Below are positions 46,932-59,044 of a DNA stretch of 64,000 bases, one piece after another. The position numbers were made by a program, and so were the translations under genes. The stretch is from assembly GCA_020809705.1 (NCBI GenBank), contig CP085830.1, positions 1,054,001-1,118,000 of the forward strand, read 5' to 3'. Position 1 is the stretch's first letter. The number at the start of each line of letters is the position of its first letter. The notes beneath the pieces are model-generated. The model saw only the letters and a program-made list of their open reading frames with translations, searched no databases and was not told the DNA's origin. Source of the stretch: Calonectria ilicicola. Lineage: Eukaryota; Ascomycota; Sordariomycetes; Hypocreales; Nectriaceae.

Positions 46932-48041
46932 CGCATAATACGGATCACTCGTATAACACACGATGCTGGGTTTTTAAGGTCCTGAAAAGATTGCTGCCTG
47001 ATGTCGTCGAGGAGTCATGGCCAGCCGTGGTGGCAGCGCTTCATTGGTCGTCGTGACGTTCTCGTATCCAACCCTAGCGCGCTATTAATAGACGTCAGCA
47101 CAGGTCTGCGCACCAAAGGTCCACGTTGGTTGCCACCTTGGTCTTCGCGCTTAGCAGGACGCTCGGGGCCCCACGCATTAGCGCTAATACGCGTCAGGCA
47201 AGAAGGCACTGGGGTGCTGGTCGCGTGATGGAGACTCGCAGCAGCAAGGCGTTTTTAGAACACTGTTGAATGGAGAGATAGGGATACGGATACCTCCTAG
47301 TCCAGATATCTGAGCAAATGCTCTCTAGCATGCATATTCATCGCGTCGCATCACTTCACCGAACCTATTTTTGAGAGCTACCGACCGTTCTAGAATGCTG
47401 CGGTAAGTGCTTTGGGCTGGAACCCACACCAACCAAATGAGCAAGGCAAAGTCCTGTTCAAGATTACTCATAAAAACATTACACGGGATAAATAAAGTTT
47501 TTCACCATCTAAGTTTCCATCAGATTGTGCTGTACGGGGGACTGAGTTGAGTGTTTTTTGGTTGGGCAAATCATGACGACTTAGGGAAAATGCCCTACTT
47601 GTAACCCTTGTAGTTGGGAAGCTCTTGAGAGCCACGGCTAAGTTTGGTGTCTGCTCGTTCTTAACCAGTTCAAAATAAAATAAAATTTCGATCAACACAC
47701 TATTTTTGGTTTTTTTCTTCCTCCTTCCTCCAGTACATGGTGGAAACCCGAAACCGTCGCTTTTCCATTCCCTTACCCTATGCCATCTAATTTTCCCATA
47801 TCTTTTTTTTCCCCATCCACTCTTCGTCAGATGAACGCCCCAAATCCCCTAGGACAAACAAATATTTCATGTAGCCGATGTGCGTAGATTAGATGTCCGA
47901 AAACAAATCCTCCCCAGAAATCTTTCATGAACCGATGTTTTACCCAAAAAAGACACTACGAAAAAAGATAAGTTTGAACACTCTTGTCAAACCCTCTGTG
48001 AGCAAGCGGCTGTCCAACATCGTAAGAAAAGGCCAATCCAT
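46932..48041. other. Intergenic, no supported gene
   Basis: About 1.1 kb between the NACHT-WD40 start and the next F-box gene's 3' end. No gene or repeat seen. Confidence 0.5.
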
Positions 48042-49388
48042 CTAAAATAGTCTGCGCAATTCAAATTCCGCCAGTCTCCGTACTTCCTGCCGATAATACT
48101 TATCCAAATTGCCCTCTTTAGTCATCGACTCGACGATGTGGAACTCCCTGAAATGCGGTAACGCACGGGCGTAGCTTTCCAGTTCTTTGACGAATCTGTT
48201 AAGCCTGAGTCGCATTTCTATCGTGATTTGACACATTCCCGTCACCTTTATGACTTCAACTGATGCAGGGAGAAGATCATAAAGTTGAGGAATAATTGGG
48301 TTGAGAGGGTCTAGTTTGTAGTTGTAAATGCATTGTCGGTTCAACACTACAACCTTTAGAGCTGAGAATTCTTCGAGACTTGTGATTACACAGTCTTGCT
48401 TGACCGGAATCTGCTCACAAATGCAGTCGCTGATCTCGATTTGGAGGTGACGTAAAGTTGGTTTGCACACTGAAAGCTCCTCGACGATGTCCTTTGGGGT
48501 TATTATTGGGCTGAGAGCGCGAAGTTCGCCAGTCTCATAGTAATGGTAACTGAAGCTTTCAAGAGCTTTGCAAAAAGTGACCAGGATACGTATTTGTCCT
48601 GGAATGGTCATGGAGTTGGTAAAGGTGAGACATTTGACATTTTCCATGAACTGGCCTCTTGTAGTCCATTGACACTTGTCTAGCGTCAGACATTCGAGAT
48701 TTGGAAGTCTTTCACAAAGACGGCGGGCCTGGCTCAGAGAGAAACCGGGACCGAAACCATCGCTAAAGAGGTTCAATTCCTTGACCTTGGATAGGTTTGC
48801 CGATGGCTGAATTTGGTCACCATAATCAGTCAAGGATGAAATTACGACTAACGAGAGCCGCCGCAAATTCTTGGTTAGACTTAGGATGTGGTCGATGATA
48901 AAATCATGTGCCAAACTGTCACTCTCTAGAGGGGTGCCGTATCTTCTCGGATACGTCCAATAAGGAGGAAAAGTCACTCCAAGGCTTTTAGACATTTCCT
49001 CAATGCAAGGGATTTGCCTTGAACGATACTTGGTGAGTCCCAAGCAAGTGATTTGTTTGACATGTGCAGCAAGTTGGGGATATTTGGATAGTGTCCGAAG
49101 CAAATAGAAGGGTCGTTGTCCCGATATGTAATCATAGAGAAGCGTTTGGTACAGATAAGGGATGGCAATGGAATAGATCCGGCGCGTTGTTTGGCTAAAG
49201 TTTTTCAGGTAGGCTAGACCATTTCTTGCGAGGTACCATTGCGTCAAATTCTCAGGCCCCTCCCAATCGTTGAAATTACTGATGAGAGCGGCACAGATCT
49301 CGCGAATGATGTCATCTGGGAGAAGAAGAAGAGGGAAGTACGAGACTTCTGGCTCAGGATTCAAGATTAAACGAAGGTTTGAGACCAT
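48042..49388 (-). CDS. F-box-like / LRR-type hypothetical protein
   Basis: Single exon, 448 residues from ATG 49388 (MVSNLRLILNPEP); the longer frame begins at a non-ATG codon. LLLLPDDIIREICAALIS near the N-terminus fits an F-box. Leucine-patterned segments follow (LRRLSLVVISSL, KVKELNLFSDG, LECLTLDKC, LRHLQIEIS), suggesting an LRR-like solenoid. The C-terminus is rich in charged helices. Likely SCF substrate receptor; target unknown. Confidence 0.7.
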   Translation of the reverse strand: MVSNLRLILNPEPEVSYFPLLLLPDDIIREICAALISNFNDWEGPENLTQWYLARNGLAYLKNFSQTTRRIYSIAIPYLYQTLLYDYISGQRPFYLLRTLSKYPQLAAHVKQITCLGLTKYRSRQIPCIEEMSKSLGVTFPPYWTYPRRYGTPLESDSLAHDFIIDHILSLTKNLRRLSLVVISSLTDYGDQIQPSANLSKVKELNLFSDGFGPGFSLSQARRLCERLPNLECLTLDKCQWTTRGQFMENVKCLTFTNSMTIPGQIRILVTFCKALESFSYHYYETGELRALSPIITPKDIVEELSVCKPTLRHLQIEISDCICEQIPVKQDCVITSLEEFSALKVVVLNRQCIYNYKLDPLNPIIPQLYDLLPASVEVIKVTGMCQITIEMRLRLNRFVKELESYARALPHFREFHIVESMTKEGNLDKYYRQEVRRLAEFELRRLF

Positions 49389-50008
49389 GACGAACAAAGT
49401 GATGAAGAGGGATGGTGCGGGGTTGAAGCAGGCAGCAATTGTTGACAAGTAGAAGTATCACATATCACGTGGACGTCGTGTAACATCTCATGGGTAAACA
49501 ACGGATTGATGCCAACCAATAATGTGGTGAAAGACAATAAACGAGTAAAATACGTTGCTAAGGGAGTATGTGTGTCAACTCTGGCATTTTTAAGGAAGTG
49601 ACAACATCGGGTCGGAAACTGAGACGTTGATGAAGTATGGGGCGAATGTGGTTGGGCGATATTGTCGAAAAAAAAATTAACATCGCATTTAGCCGTTAGT
49701 AACTAGAACGGCTGACTGAGATTTTTAATATTTCCGCTCTATTACCTATATTCACAAAGGTAATCTGTTGCTTGTGTGGAGCTTCTCGTCTTTGCTCAGG
49801 ACTGAGTTTAGTAAGCACTCTGCTTGGCGACCGGTTTTGAGATGATCTACAAAGAAAGTTCAACGAAGCCATTTTAGACGTCGGTCATCGGTTTGTCTCG
49901 GTTAATCACACTATTCTCGAACACTATGCTACTCTTAGCAAATTTTATTTTATAATTGAATAGGTAACCTCATCAGCAGGGCTGTCTGTGATACTTGAAG
50001 CGATCCAG
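49389..50008. other. Intergenic
   Basis: 620 bp between the F-box gene start and the beta-glucosidase 3' end. No gene or repeat seen. Confidence 0.5.
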
Positions 50009-51991
50009 TTAATTTTCGATGTGGTCCCTCATAAAATCAACATAATCGAAAATACATCGTTTGTAGAACCTTTGCTGTGTGGTGCGATTGAAGACTTGGA
50101 CACCGTAGTGGTCGTCATATTGGCTCCACTCCCAGTTATCAAGAAAGGACCACCCATGCATCCCAATCACGTGGACTCCGTCGAGATGAATCGCTTTCAA
50201 GACTTCCAGCATGAATGATACGTAAAAGTAAGATTGAGTTAGATCGTTTTGTAGGTGAGGAATAGACATTTGCGAAGCTTTGTAGAGAGTCATGCCGTAT
50301 TCAGAAATCATGATACCACCAGGAGTGGGATATGTAGCCTCATAAAAGCCAAGCATGGATCGTACATGTAGAGATGGAACCTATTATGGAGGATTAGCCA
50401 AATCAATGCTTGGGTTTGGTAATTACTGAACCAAGACTCATAGCCATGCGCTCTTTGTTATCATAAAAGTTTGATGTCCATGTGTCCCGCACATCCGTCT
50501 TGACAGTACAATGGGGCCACAAGGGATTATTGCGATCGGCGGCACAGGCTTCGAATCCTTCTGCGGGTTCCGAGTGATAAGAGGCCGTATAGACATCAAA
50601 TGCAAAAAAGTCTGCTGTTCCGTTGAAATACTCAAGCTCGTCGTCGGTGTACGTTGGCACATCTAAACCTGGTGTATCCAACATCATCTGGGGTGGATTT
50701 TGGCCGAGAAAAAGTGGTCGAGCAAAGTAGCCAACATCGAATTCATTTCTTCGTACCGCCGCCGCGACATCTGATGAATTGTCAGGGTCCAAGGGCACTG
50801 CAAACCCTCCGGTTCCGCCAACAAACTTGATACTCCATAGTGCATCACCCTTGATCGTGTCGCGATACCATCGAACAGCTTTTGCATGAGCCTTTAAAAT
50901 ATTCTTACTGAATTTCCATCGCAAGGTGAGCCTGGCTTCAGTAGTTGGTTCATTAAAAGTATACCATGTTCCCACACGATCCGAAAAGTGTGCGAGCACC
51001 GTCTGGGCATAATAGAAGAACCCGTCAACAAATTCGGGGTGGCCGTATGATCTTAAAAGCAATTGTTAGCGAATTCTAGGTCAGATTTTCCACTGTGATC
51101 TAGGACGACACTTGCAGTAAGGAGTCCTCAGTTTCATAGTAGACCGGAGTATCGAAATGATGCAATGTTACTATTGGCTGCATGCCGTAACTGATAATCG
51201 TGTCAATCAGATCACTATAATGGTCAATAGCTTGCTTATTGATCGGCGATCCAGCGACACCAAATGGAACGACTCGGGGCCATGAAATGCTGAAGCCGTA
51301 CGACTGAACCCCAACAGCTGCCAATCGAGCAATATCTTGCTTATAGAGATAGTAATTCATGGCCGTAATGTCAGGTGAGCCACCGCCAGTGATGCCGGAA
51401 TAATTACCCCTCCGTTTATCTTCCCAAATGGTAGGGCCACGACCTTCGTTATTTACGGCACCCTCGATCTGCAACGCAGAACCTGCGAAACCCCATTGGA
51501 AATTCTTGGGAAATTTGAATCCGTCCACATCATTCCTAAGTAGAGGGGCACGAGGAGGCTTAATAAGCTCACTGGATGGGATGGGTGTGGGTTCCACTGT
51601 TGTTGTGAAGGGTGGTGAAGAAACAGGTATTGGCTTCCACAATGAGCTTAAGGCATCATCCCCAAACTCTCTGCCCTTATCGGTTGGGACCGCATCAGGT
51701 GAGCCCCATGTCGTTGTTGGTCGAGCCTCTAGTAGAGTTGAAAGTTGCGAAAAAGGAGGCGCAAAAGTTGGAACGGCATCAAAGGTCGGAACAGGATCTG
51801 CGTATTCTCGATGCTCGCGGAGAGGCCACTGATACCCATGTTGAGGAACGCATAGTCCACCATGACTACGAGCAATATTTTTAGCGAATCAAATCCTGAC
51901 GATACAACCTAAAAAAGCAATTAGCACCCTTTATTTGTACTCACAGGAGTAGCCAAAATGGCCATATTCCACCTGGCTGGGACCACCACAT
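50009..51991 (-). CDS. GH1 family beta-glucosidase
   Basis: Four exons: 51945-51991, about 51110-51865, about 50427-51051 and 50009-50380. The acid/base Glu is in WYTFNEP and the nucleophile Glu in IMISEYGM, and FQWGFAGSALQIEGAV is the family's N-terminal block. The short first exon (MWWSQPGGIWPFWLL) supplies the only in-frame ATG and a hydrophobic leader, so the enzyme is probably secreted. About 90 residues of proline-rich sequence (PVPTFDAVPTFAPPF) separate the leader from the catalytic domain. The exon 2/3 donor is not consensus (phase 2, near 51110), so that junction is approximate. It releases glucose from beta-glucosides. Confidence 0.82.
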
Positions 51992-53156
51992 CACAGCGTT
52001 TAGGTAAGAAGGGGATTGTGGAGAATGCGATTTTTTGATGACGGAGTTAGGCTAAGGATTCAACTAGCCATCAAATTGTTCCGAGCATGAAGTCCTGCAT
52101 AAGAGGCTAAAATTAAGCTTCTCCGGATGTCGTCTATAAAAATCACCTGCATGTTTTTATGGAAGGCTCAGATTCCAAAAGGACACCGTTTACCGCTCGA
52201 CCCCGCATCAACTTTGGCTTGCAGCTCATATATCGGTCCGATTGTCATGCTAGATCGACATACTCGCATTTGCACGACTAAGTACGTAGGCATACATGCG
52301 CATGTCTCACATATTGTGGATCAAATTCACCGTTTGGGGATGGATTTTGCAGCTGCAGGCGTTTTGGAATGTCAATTGTGGGTTAAAATTGGGAAACTTT
52401 AGAGCCACTGTGCCAAATCCGTATTGTGCCTGTGTACATAGGTACTTTAAGGCTTTAGTAAATTATATTAAGGAAAAAGTATACTTAAATAAATTTATTT
52501 ATATAATTAAATTATAAAATAATAATCTTTTAATAAAAATAAATAAATATTTATTATAATATTATTTAATAATGTTTTATTTATTTTATTATTATATATA
52601 TATTTTTTATTTAAATTTAAAAATATTTATTTTTTATAAAATTTTAAAATAAAATACTTAAATTTTTTAAATAATTAATATTTTATATTAAAAGCAGTTA
52701 GCTAATCAAAAGTCCCTTGCCTTTCCTAATTAGGTTTAAACACAGGCGCGATACGGATTTGGCTGTTACGGCTTGATCCACCGTATCCGGCTGTGTGCGA
52801 ATTGATCATTTGCACAGAGGCTCTTAGGTGCTGTTATATGCTGTAATAAATGCCGTAATAGCAGTTATTGACCAATCTTTTGCCCCATGGTACAGCGGTC
52901 AACAGCACATCCGTTACATTGGCACAGTCATTCTAAAGTTTCCCTTAAAATTGGCTTACTCACGGATAACTCTTTTGGGACAAATGGCTTGGTTTTCGTC
53001 AGATTGGAGGGTGATACATAGGTTCAGGCTAAAAAATTGATTGATTCGTGAGTTGACGAGCGTTGGACGACGGTAGTCAGAGATTTTAAAGAAGGAAGTA
53101 GAACAAGGGAATTTATTAATTTAATATGCATCTAATGCATCTAAGGCACACACATC
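51992..53156. other. Intergenic with AT-rich MITE-like element
   Basis: About 1.2 kb. Contains the inverted-repeat element at 52412-52763; otherwise no gene seen. Confidence 0.5.
52412..52763. mobile_element. MITE-like element with AT-rich core
   Basis: The left end 52412-52435 and the reverse complement of 52740-52763 match over 24 bp with two mismatches; both start GCCAAATCCGTAT and end GCCTGTGT. Both mismatches are T in the left copy against C in the right, a RIP-like transition. Between them, about 52450-52700 is almost pure A/T. Weak similarity continues outward (AGCC on both sides). No target-site duplication is certain. Confidence 0.72.
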
Positions 53157-55427
53157 CTATTTCAGATTGTTCAAAAATCTCAACAGGCGCTTCTTGATGA
53201 TAACACCAATAACCTTGGCTGTCTCCTCCTCGACCACGATCAAGTGCGAAGTTCCCAATTTCCCAAATATTTCCACTGCAAATTCAAGAGGCGCGTTGAC
53301 CGGAACAGATAGTGGATTTCTGTTGATGTACTCAGAAAATACCCCATCTAAAAGATTTACTTCATGACTGTCCTCTAATTCAAGCGTACCGTCTATGATC
53401 TCCAAAGCACGCTCTAAGTCTGCTTGTGTGATGTAGCCATGGCATATTCCAAGATCATTTACAATAACAAGGCCAGAATCAAGAAGCCCCCGGGCTTTAA
53501 GACTGGCTAGTTTGGCTCTGAGGGTGGATAAGGGCACGTGGTAATTCGGGCCTGTGTGCACTGTGATATCTTCCATTGTTGAGACAGGTGGAAGGAGAAG
53601 CTCGACAGTGGCAGATCCCTCGGACTTCCTAAGTCCTTTGACCTGGGAGAGGGCCTGGTCTGGATCTAGGAAAGGGTGGCCACCAATGTGCTGAGCTAAA
53701 TCGTAGACTCCCTCTGCACAGATGCGATCGGCAATCCACTTGGCTGTGAGAATCGCAATCATGATAGGCGGGATAAAATTAGCTTCCCCAGTAAGTTCAA
53801 ACATCATGACAGCCAAACTGACAGTCATTCTGCTGACCCCAGCGAGAAATGCGGCTGCTCCAACCATGGCAAAAATGCCTGGCGATATGCCTGGGATGAA
53901 CTGGCCAACCAATCGCCCGAAGAGTGCGCCACCATCCATGGCTGGGATGATAATCCCGGAAGGAACTTTGGTCCCGAATGTGATGGTAGTCAAGAACAAC
54001 TTCGTAACAGTGCCTGACAATAGCCATAGATAGTATAGGCCCTTGCCAGTTTGCTTTGCCTCTTGCTCACAAATCCAACTGTCACCAATCTCGCTGCAAT
54101 CAACTAGTAAATCTTGTATGACAATGTCTCCCGGATCGCGGATAAGGCGGTTAGGAAATTGCAAGAGAGCAGTAATCAGTGTGATGATAGCAACCTCCAA
54201 GACTGGGTTGTTCTTGATGAGCGGGATTTCTCTGAATTTCTTGGACCAAGAGTAATTCGCTCTGCAAAAGACGCCACCGAAAATTCCACCGCATATTCCG
54301 AGAAGAATGAACACTAGATAGTGGAGAAAGTCGTAGTTGACCCCATAGTTGGTTTCGAACAACACCAGCTTCCCAGTTCCCGTGGGGTTTAGTTCTTTCA
54401 AAACCGCAGCAGCCACCACGGAGCAAAGACACGAGCGCAAGAGAACTGTGCGAGGAAAGTAGGTGCTGATTTCTTCATAGCTGAAAAGAACCCCTCCGAT
54501 GGGGGCACCGAATGCAACGGACAAGCCAGCAGAGCAAGAGACGCTTAGCATTTGCCTCAGCTTCCTCTCGCTTTTGGCGTATTTCGGTATGAACATGGTT
54601 ACCAGGTATCCCACGCATGCTGAGATGTGAACAAATGGTCCTTCCTTCCCCAAGCACATGCCCGTTGCGACGGCAAACGTAGCTCCAACGGCCTTGACAA
54701 CGAGAACTTTGAGTTCAAAGAAGCGCGGGATGACGAATCCAGAAAGAATTGTTTTAATCTCGGGGATCCCGCTCCCGGCTGCCATGTACATTGTCTTTCC
54801 AACGGTCGACTCCGCCAATGGATCCTGGCCGTCTTTGTCCACGGCATCAACTTCCGCAGCGGGCAAGGTGGTCTTGGTAGTCAAGGTCAAACTTGAAGAA
54901 ATGATGCCAAAAATCAATGCGAGGGCGATGTAAATGGCATACGATGTGCCAAACCCGTCTGACCACGATTTCCAATCCTCACATTGGCGGTCTGGAAAAC
55001 AACATGCTCGGCGACCTCGAAACACTTGGTTCGAGCAATATCCGTGTTTCCAATCTGCTACCGTATCGACGCTCACATCTACAGCAGACGCGACCGCTGC
55101 AGTTAACAGACCAATGATAAAGGATGCAACCCAGCCCTGGGATGCATCCCATAGCTCCGCAACCTGATCACGGATCCCGCTTCGAGGGCGAAGGATCAAC
55201 TCGCCGCGCTTTTCATTGTCCGCGGCCAAATTTTGGAGCCAGTCAATAGTAGCATAGTGGTTGTATGGGAGATGATCTTTAACTTGGCCGGCGCCTAGAG
55301 CTTCGTTACCCGCAGAGGCACTGGGTGAAATGGTAGGCTCGGCATCGTTGCTAGAGGATTGTTGATGAGAGGTGGCCGCCATCAAAGGAGTAGCCTCGTT
55401 GGCATCCTCCGACTTGCCAGTAGTCAT
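53157..55427 (-). CDS. CLC-family chloride channel/transporter (Gef1/ClC-3 type)
   Basis: Single exon, 756 residues, ATG at 55427. CLC signatures are in order: GSGIPEIK, GKEGPFVH with the gating Glu at about residue 263, SYEEISTYFP and SGIIIPAMDGGALFGR. A cytosolic N-terminus of about 100 residues leads into the membrane region, and two CBS-like domains occupy the last 170 residues. Related fungal proteins act in Golgi or vacuolar membranes in chloride/proton exchange and cation homeostasis. It is divergent from the MFS gene at 56611. Confidence 0.93.
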   Translation of the reverse strand: MTTGKSEDANEATPLMAATSHQQSSSNDAEPTISPSASAGNEALGAGQVKDHLPYNHYATIDWLQNLAADNEKRGELILRPRSGIRDQVAELWDASQGWVASFIIGLLTAAVASAVDVSVDTVADWKHGYCSNQVFRGRRACCFPDRQCEDWKSWSDGFGTSYAIYIALALIFGIISSSLTLTTKTTLPAAEVDAVDKDGQDPLAESTVGKTMYMAAGSGIPEIKTILSGFVIPRFFELKVLVVKAVGATFAVATGMCLGKEGPFVHISACVGYLVTMFIPKYAKSERKLRQMLSVSCSAGLSVAFGAPIGGVLFSYEEISTYFPRTVLLRSCLCSVVAAAVLKELNPTGTGKLVLFETNYGVNYDFLHYLVFILLGICGGIFGGVFCRANYSWSKKFREIPLIKNNPVLEVAIITLITALLQFPNRLIRDPGDIVIQDLLVDCSEIGDSWICEQEAKQTGKGLYYLWLLSGTVTKLFLTTITFGTKVPSGIIIPAMDGGALFGRLVGQFIPGISPGIFAMVGAAAFLAGVSRMTVSLAVMMFELTGEANFIPPIMIAILTAKWIADRICAEGVYDLAQHIGGHPFLDPDQALSQVKGLRKSEGSATVELLLPPVSTMEDITVHTGPNYHVPLSTLRAKLASLKARGLLDSGLVIVNDLGICHGYITQADLERALEIIDGTLELEDSHEVNLLDGVFSEYINRNPLSVPVNAPLEFAVEIFGKLGTSHLIVVEEETAKVIGVIIKKRLLRFLNNLK

Positions 55428-56610
55428 GATTCAGGAAGCAGAGTACACTGCTAAAATCTCTTGTCTCACACTTAGTCAGGGAAGAGTTGAAAATTGTTGC
55501 TTGTAGATGTCAGAAATACAAAAGAGACATCATGTTAGCGAAAAAGTTAAGTAAGTGCCTCGCAGTTCCATAGTGATTGAGATTTTCACGGCCTGGCATT
55601 CTGAATCATTGGGCCCGACTCGTGATACCTCTAGAGCCGGGGTCTGACGTCAACTGATCGTCTATGTCTCAGGGTCATGGGAGAGCCACCACCCTCCCAC
55701 TGGCTGCGCATCGTGCAAACGGTACGAATTGTTTTTAGATGAAGTATTAGCGGCAGCAGAATAGCGGAGAAAGCTGTAATAACAGTCGCTTTCGCGCGCT
55801 TGCCCCGGGGAGTTTGCGATTTTGCGGGGAGCCTGCGCTCGGGGAGTTGGGGCCGCGGAGATGTGTATTTCTGGTGGTGAGACGTGACTTGTCCATATGA
55901 GCTCTGTCGGAAACAAGGGCTGTGTCTCAGTTGGTCCAATGCCCGCCCTCAGCGCATGACTGGGCCACGCATCCACAAACGGTTTAGTCAAGATCCTAGC
56001 TCAACCTATGTATGACCAGGCGGAATGGCTAAGCAGAGGTCCTTCTTTTTCGTACAATTTAACAGCTCAGAAAATCACAAGCAAACTCCACGTCTCATGA
56101 TGGATTTTTCATCTATTTTTCCATTCTTGCCCAACCGCCGCCTGGCTGGATTGTCCTATCACAATCAAAAGCAGACGCACGTTGGTCGTTAGGCTGATGC
56201 CATGAGGGCACCGTACGTGGGTGGCGCACTCAGGATCACAATCTCGGCGCCTACTTCGTGTGGAGAGACGGGGAGTATACGGCACGGGAAGCCTAACCAT
56301 GGCTTGAATCGGAATGCTGTCTTGCGACCAGCCTAGAGGTTGCGAGGCATTAAACATGCCGTAACAGAAATTCGGCCAGAGGGATGAGCATACTTTTGAC
56401 TCGAGCTCGAGAGTATGGGTATACTTAATATCATTTCTTCTCCCCGTGTTTGTTTTATAACCATCTGTTCCACTCTCGCTTATTTGTGGTACCAACCCCG
56501 GATTTTCGAGCTCTAGGCCGTTGCAATCTCGCTTATGATTTGGTTTCATTGTTCCAGCTTCGACAACGAATTGGCTTTCAACATAACAGAAAACCGGCAG
56601 TGTTTCAAAC
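55428..56610. promoter_or_regulatory. Divergent promoter region of CLC and MFS genes
   Basis: About 1.2 kb. Around 55803-55855 the motif CGGGGAG or close variants occurs three times, the last followed by TTGGGGCCGCGG. Frames at 55631-55991 and 56109-56948 (-) overlap this GC-rich stretch and the MFS 5' end and look spurious. Confidence 0.5.
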
Positions 56611-58810
56611 ATGGCTTCCACAAACGAGGCTACAAGGCCCGTTCGATGGGCTCTCCCAAGTTTATTCGGCAATAATGGCTCCGGTCGCGAAAATACTCCT
56701 GACGAAGTCATCGGCCCATCAAAATGGAGTATGGGCATACTTAACGACAAGGAGACTGTAGAAGTTCCAGGTATGATGGCCCTTTTGTTATCGCTGTAAA
56801 ATATTATCAATAACCCCCTGGTTGCTTGTAGGATCTGTTCTACTCCTGGCTTCTGATCGTAACGAGCCTCTGGGCTTGCACAACGTTGCTGCGCGAACAT
56901 CTCACTCCTCAATCCCCACAGGCTTCCCTGTAGATAACAGGAGAACATCCGAGATTGCCATAACGAAGAAAACAGAGGATGGGACCATCATCTTAGATCC
57001 CCAGCCCGATGATTCTGAGAATGATCCGCTCAATTGGCCCAGCTGGCGGCGGGATATCGCACTGTTATCACTTGGGTTTTACTGTATGATTGGTGGTGGT
57101 ATCACCCCTCTTATTGCAGCAGGCTTCAACAACGTCGCTAGTGATTATGATGTCTCCATCGAGACCGTTGCTCTGACTACTGGCTTCTGCATGATGGGTC
57201 TCGGAATCGGAGCCGTCTTTGCATCACCTACGGCCATTCTTTATGGAAAGCGCCCTGTCTATCTTGTTGGAGCTATCATGTTCATATGCACGGCATTCTG
57301 GGCAGCTTTTTCTCCAAATTTCACCTCTCTGCTCGTCTCGCGAGTTTTCATGGGCATTTCCATTAGCCCAGTGGAATGTTTGCCGTCTGCCACAATTGCC
57401 GAAATTTTCTTCCTTCATGAGCGAGCATATAGAATCGGAATCTACACTCTTCTACTTCTAAGTGGGAAAAATATGCTTCCGCTTATTGGTGCTGCCATCA
57501 TTGGCCGGCATGGCTGGCGATGGGCCTTTATGTAAGCTCACCCCACTAAGCTCATCCATGAAGCTCATGTGATGCTAATCATATGCAGTATTGTTGCCTT
57601 TATTGTTGCCTTTGGTTTTGTACTGCTATTCTTGTTTGTTCCTGAGACCTTCTGGGATAGAACCCCAACTCGAAAGCCTTCTGAGAGGCCAGGCTTTCTT
57701 CGTCGGCTTTCCTCCCGCCATACCCAGCGCTCCCAGCAGGATTCCACTGGCGTCATTGACGGTGTTGAGGCAAACGAGGAAGCAGTCTTATCCCAAAACA
57801 AGGTGCATACTAAAAACACACATGTGGAGTTCACTGAATCATCGTCAGAATCGGAGAAGCGGCATGTTGAAAGCCCGAGTTCTGGGGACCCAGATGATAT
57901 CCACCAGTGCACTTCTGCCGAAAATCGCCCCCAACCAGAAAAGGTCAGTTCTGACCATGAGAACTCATTATCTAAAGAGAATATGGATATAGAAAAGACC
58001 TCGGTTCCTGCGCCGCCCAAGGTCAATGCCTACACCCATAACCTTCGTCAAAAGCCTGCACGGTCTTTCACCCACCACCTGAGGCCTTTCCATGGACGCC
58101 TTAAGAACGACAATTGGTTTAAAGTTTTGATTCGACCATTTATCTTATATGCATATCCCGCCGTATTATGGTCATCCATCGTCTACTCGTGTTCCATTGG
58201 CTGGTTGATTGTCATGTCAGAGAACATGGCAATCATCTATCGCAATCCGGAGACGTATAATTTTACCGCCCTTCAAACTGGAATGGTCTATTTCTCTCCT
58301 TTTATCGGTGCCATCCTTGGGACCGGCGTGGCTGGTAAGCTCAGCGACATTCTCGTCCGGGCAATGTCTCGCCGCAATGGCGGCCTGTATGAACCAGAAT
58401 TCCGTCTTGTCATGGTTGGTCCTGTCTTGATCACAACATGCATTGGTCTCATGGGTTTTGGTTGGTCGGCACAAGAACGAGATGCATGGATTGTTCCAAC
58501 AGTTTTTTTCGGCATCATTTCCTTTGGCTGTTCACTCGGTTCCACCACTTCAATCACGTTTTGCGTTGATAGCTATCGCCAGTACGCTGGCGAGGCCCTT
58601 GTCACGCTGAACTTCACAAAGAACATTGCGCATGGACTTGTATTTAGTCTTTTTGTCTCACACTGGCTGCACAAGGATGGCCCCAAGACTGTGTATATTT
58701 GGATTGGTATTATCCAGTTACTCGTCTGTCTCCTCGCAATTCCCATGTATATTTTCGGAAAGCGTGCTCGCATGTGGACGACGAGAAAGAACTTGATGGA
58801 GAAGTTCTAA
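56611..58810 (+). CDS. MFS transporter (DHA1-like)
   Basis: Three exons: 56611-56770, 56832-57531 and 57589-58810, joined in phase to 693 residues. The N-terminus is polar and carries ILDPQPDDSENDPLNWPSWRRD, a mark of fungal DHA1/HOL1-type carriers. Twelve membrane helices follow, split by a large hydrophilic loop of about 150 residues (Ser/Glu-rich) between helices 6 and 7. GKRPVYLVGAIMFICTAFWAAF is the loop 2-3 signature. Plasma-membrane export or uptake of small molecules; the substrate is unknown. Confidence 0.88.
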
Positions 58811-59044
58811 TCTTTTAATTTGTTTACATTTAGGGAGATTTTTAAAGATTCCATGATTCCCTCTGGGGCGCTGATATTTATGCAGTTAATAATAGAAGAA
58901 TTATCTCTTCAACATTTGGGGATTACTGGCGCGGGACTCCAACGTTCTACGACCGTCAGCACCTAGCTACGTGGAATTTTCGCGTGTTGTGGTGTTTTCT
59001 ACCTCAGTCTAGCACACATCGCATAATCCTTTTAAAGCCAAGTG

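Noticed and set aside
55631..55991. Two overlapping minus-strand frames
   Set aside because: They overlap each other in different frames in a GC-rich promoter; no family pattern.
56109..56948. 279-codon open frame on the minus strand
   Set aside because: Overlaps the promoter and first exons of the MFS gene on the other strand, which has strong family support; the translated sequence looks random.
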